Assembly: GCA_025353235.1 (NCBI GenBank)
Contig: JANXQZ010000423.1
Location: 1-7,645 of the forward strand
Direction: 5' to 3'
DNA length: 7,645 nt
Source of the DNA: Bryobacterales bacterium
GTDB lineage: Bacteria; Acidobacteriota; Terriglobia; Bryobacterales; Bryobacteraceae
Shown here: in pieces, positions 6,839 to 7,645 of the stretch
How the letters are laid out: the number at the start of each line of letters is the position of its first letter
Position numbering within the stretch: the first letter of the stretch is position 1
Made by a program: the position numbers and the translations under genes
Notes under the pieces: model-generated
Told to the model about the DNA's origin: nothing
Databases searched by the model: none
Seen by the model: the letters and a program-made list of their open reading frames with translations, nothing else

Positions 6839-7563
6839 TGCGGAAGAACCTCGGAAAGCATCACGTCTACTTTGCGCTGCACTTGGCCGTCGGGTGAAAA
6901 GTGGAGCCCGCACTCCTTGAGCGCATCATTCTCCCACCACCAGCGGCCCGAACGCTCGTCTTCTCCGACGGCCACAGCCCGCGTGCACGGGGCGCAGCCG
7001 ATGCTTTGATAACCCTGTCCATAGAGTGCATGTACGGGCACATCGTTCTCGCGAACATATTGCCAGACCGCAGCGCGCGTCCAATCGGCCAAAGGACTGA
7101 GCTTGGTGCGTCCATCCACTTCTTCCGCCTTGCGAACATTCTGGCGCGAGTCGGACTGTTCGCGCCTCAGGCCCACCGCATAGGCGGACAGTTCCTGCAG
7201 CTTGCGCTCGAGAGGACGCACCTTGCGAATCTCGCAGCACAAATTTCGGAGCGCGTGCTCTTGCAGGAACAGGTTGGGACCAAATCGCGTCACCATGGAG
7301 GAGAGCTCATTTGCATCCGGGGTTACAATCTCCACCGACACCCCATAACGACATCGGACTTGCTCCATTATTGCGAAAGTCTCAGCGGGAAGGCGGCCCG
7401 TATCTAAGGTGATCACGCGGACCTTTGAGGAGATCCTACTCGCGAGATCGACCAGCACCATCCCTTCGGCCTGAAAGCTAGTCACAATTGCAAAGCGACC
7501 CTCAAAAGACTGTAAGGCCCATTGGAGAATCTCATGAGCTGAATTGGTCTCAAAGTCGATCAA
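6835..7563 (-). CDS. cysH: APS/PAPS reductase, thioredoxin-dependent, [4Fe-4S] type
   Basis: Reduces activated sulfate to sulfite in assimilatory sulfur metabolism, with thioredoxin or glutaredoxin as donor. 242 residues. A nucleotide-binding loop [12 protein letters not shown] (28-39) and [10 protein letters not shown] (53-62) are followed by Cys109-Cys110 and Cys190-x-x-Cys193. These four ligands define the iron-sulfur form typical of bacterial APS reductases and of B. subtilis CysH, which accepts both APS and PAPS. The catalytic Cys218 lies in KECGLH, with about 21 further residues. [10 protein letters not shown] and GYQSIGC are also family-typical. TTG at 7563-7561 is the start: an in-frame TAG lies just upstream and no other initiator precedes the nucleotide loop. 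It is first of three overlapping genes (cysH, cysC, PHP). Substrate choice (APS or PAPS) cannot be settled from motifs alone; the co-transcribed kinase favours some PAPS use. Confidence 0.93.
   Translation of the reverse strand: MIDFETNSAHEILQWALQSFEGRFAIVTSFQAEGMVLVDLASRISSKVRVITLDTGRLPAETFAIMEQVRCRYGVSVEIVTPDANELSSMVTRFGPNLFLQEHALRNLCCEIRKVRPLERKLQELSAYAVGLRREQSDSRQNVRKAEEVDGRTKLSPLADWTRAAVWQYVRENDVPVHALYGQGYQSIGCAPCTRAVAVGEDERSGRWWWENDALKECGLHFSPDGQVQRKVDVMLSEVLPH
6849..6852 (-). promoter_or_regulatory. Candidate ribosome binding site supporting the TTG start of cysC
   Basis: On the minus strand GAGG ends ten bases before the TTG at 6838. It lies inside the 3' end of cysH, as expected for coupled translation. 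The competing GTG at 6913 has only an AAGGA directly abutting it, too close to serve as a normal site. The motif is short, so this is supporting rather than decisive evidence. Confidence 0.35.
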
Positions 7564-7569
7564 GTTACT

Positions 7570-7644
7570 CTAGTATGACATACGGGTGAGTGCTGCCCCT
7601 ACCCAAACTGCAAAGTACCCTAGCAGGACGCTGCCAAAGACATT
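7570..7644 (-). CDS. C-terminus of a membrane protein, cut by the right window edge (CrcB/Fluc-like?)
   Basis: Reading leftward from base 7644, the frame gives 24 residues and a TAG stop at 7572-7570. The segment contains NVFGSVLLGYFAVWVG and ends ALTRMSY, which looks like a final transmembrane helix followed by a short polar tail. The pattern resembles the last helix of CrcB/Fluc fluoride channels, but the match is too short to prove; a transporter linked to sulfur uptake is an alternative given the neighbours. It ends six bases before the cysH TTG, so no room remains for a separate cysH promoter, and the two genes are probably co-transcribed. The start is outside the window. Confidence 0.5.
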   Translation of the reverse strand, partial: NVFGSVLLGYFAVWVGAALTRMSY

Positions 7645-7645
7645 G

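Noticed and set aside
6839..6913. GTG start for cysC at 6913 giving a 25-residue extension
   Set aside because: It would need a 79-base overlap with cysH and adds only a non-conserved Arg/Ser-rich segment. The TTG at 6838 fits the TTGA overlap and has a GAGG upstream.
6901..7407. Plus-strand 168-codon open frame
   Set aside because: Antisense to cysH; no domain signal.

Overview
The window looks like a chromosomal segment of a GC-rich, free-living bacterium. The mix of an exported M19 dipeptidase, a BtrH_N/DUF4872-type protein, a secreted carboxypeptidase-regulatory-like protein, weak Shine-Dalgarno sites and several TTG starts suggests a soil Acidobacteriota-like organism. That is inference; no rRNA or marker gene is present to settle it.

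Layout. At the left edge lies the C-terminal two thirds of a short-chain dehydrogenase (1-492, +). It converges, across 24 bases, with an exported zinc dipeptidase of family M19 (517-1719, -). The dipeptidase is divergent from a class I O-methyltransferase (1732-2394, +), and the two start codons are only 3-12 bases apart. The methyltransferase stop overlaps the start of a BtrH_N/DUF4872-like protein (2394-3599, +) in a TAATG junction, so these two are very probably translated together. After a short spacer with a perfect REP-like hairpin comes a small secreted protein with a carboxypeptidase-regulatory-like fold (3735-4136, +).

The stretch 4137-5459 holds no intact gene. Most of it (about 4267-5404) is a decayed group II intron. 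Its reverse transcriptase/maturase has lost RT blocks 1-3, is frameshifted and carries stops. The catalytic RNA end (domains V and VI, with a candidate branch-point A and an AY 3' end) still folds cleanly by eye.

The right third is a minus-strand sulfate-assimilation operon: cysH ([4Fe-4S]-type APS/PAPS reductase, 7563-6835), cysC (APS kinase, 6838-6317) and a PHP-family phosphatase (6320-5460) of the YciV/RnaAM type, whose characterised members hydrolyse 3'-phosphoadenosine 5'-phosphate (pAp). The three genes read as make PAPS, reduce APS/PAPS, clear the pAp by-product. Both internal junctions are TTGA overlaps, and all three genes appear to start with TTG. Just upstream of cysH, ending 6 bases before it, is the hydrophobic C-terminus of another minus-strand membrane protein that runs off the right edge.

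I see no tRNA, rRNA, CRISPR array or phage gene. The points most worth a second look are the pAp-recycling operon with its repeated TTG coupling, the BtrH-like protein whose expected catalytic Cys is replaced, and the relic intron that keeps an intact catalytic core.
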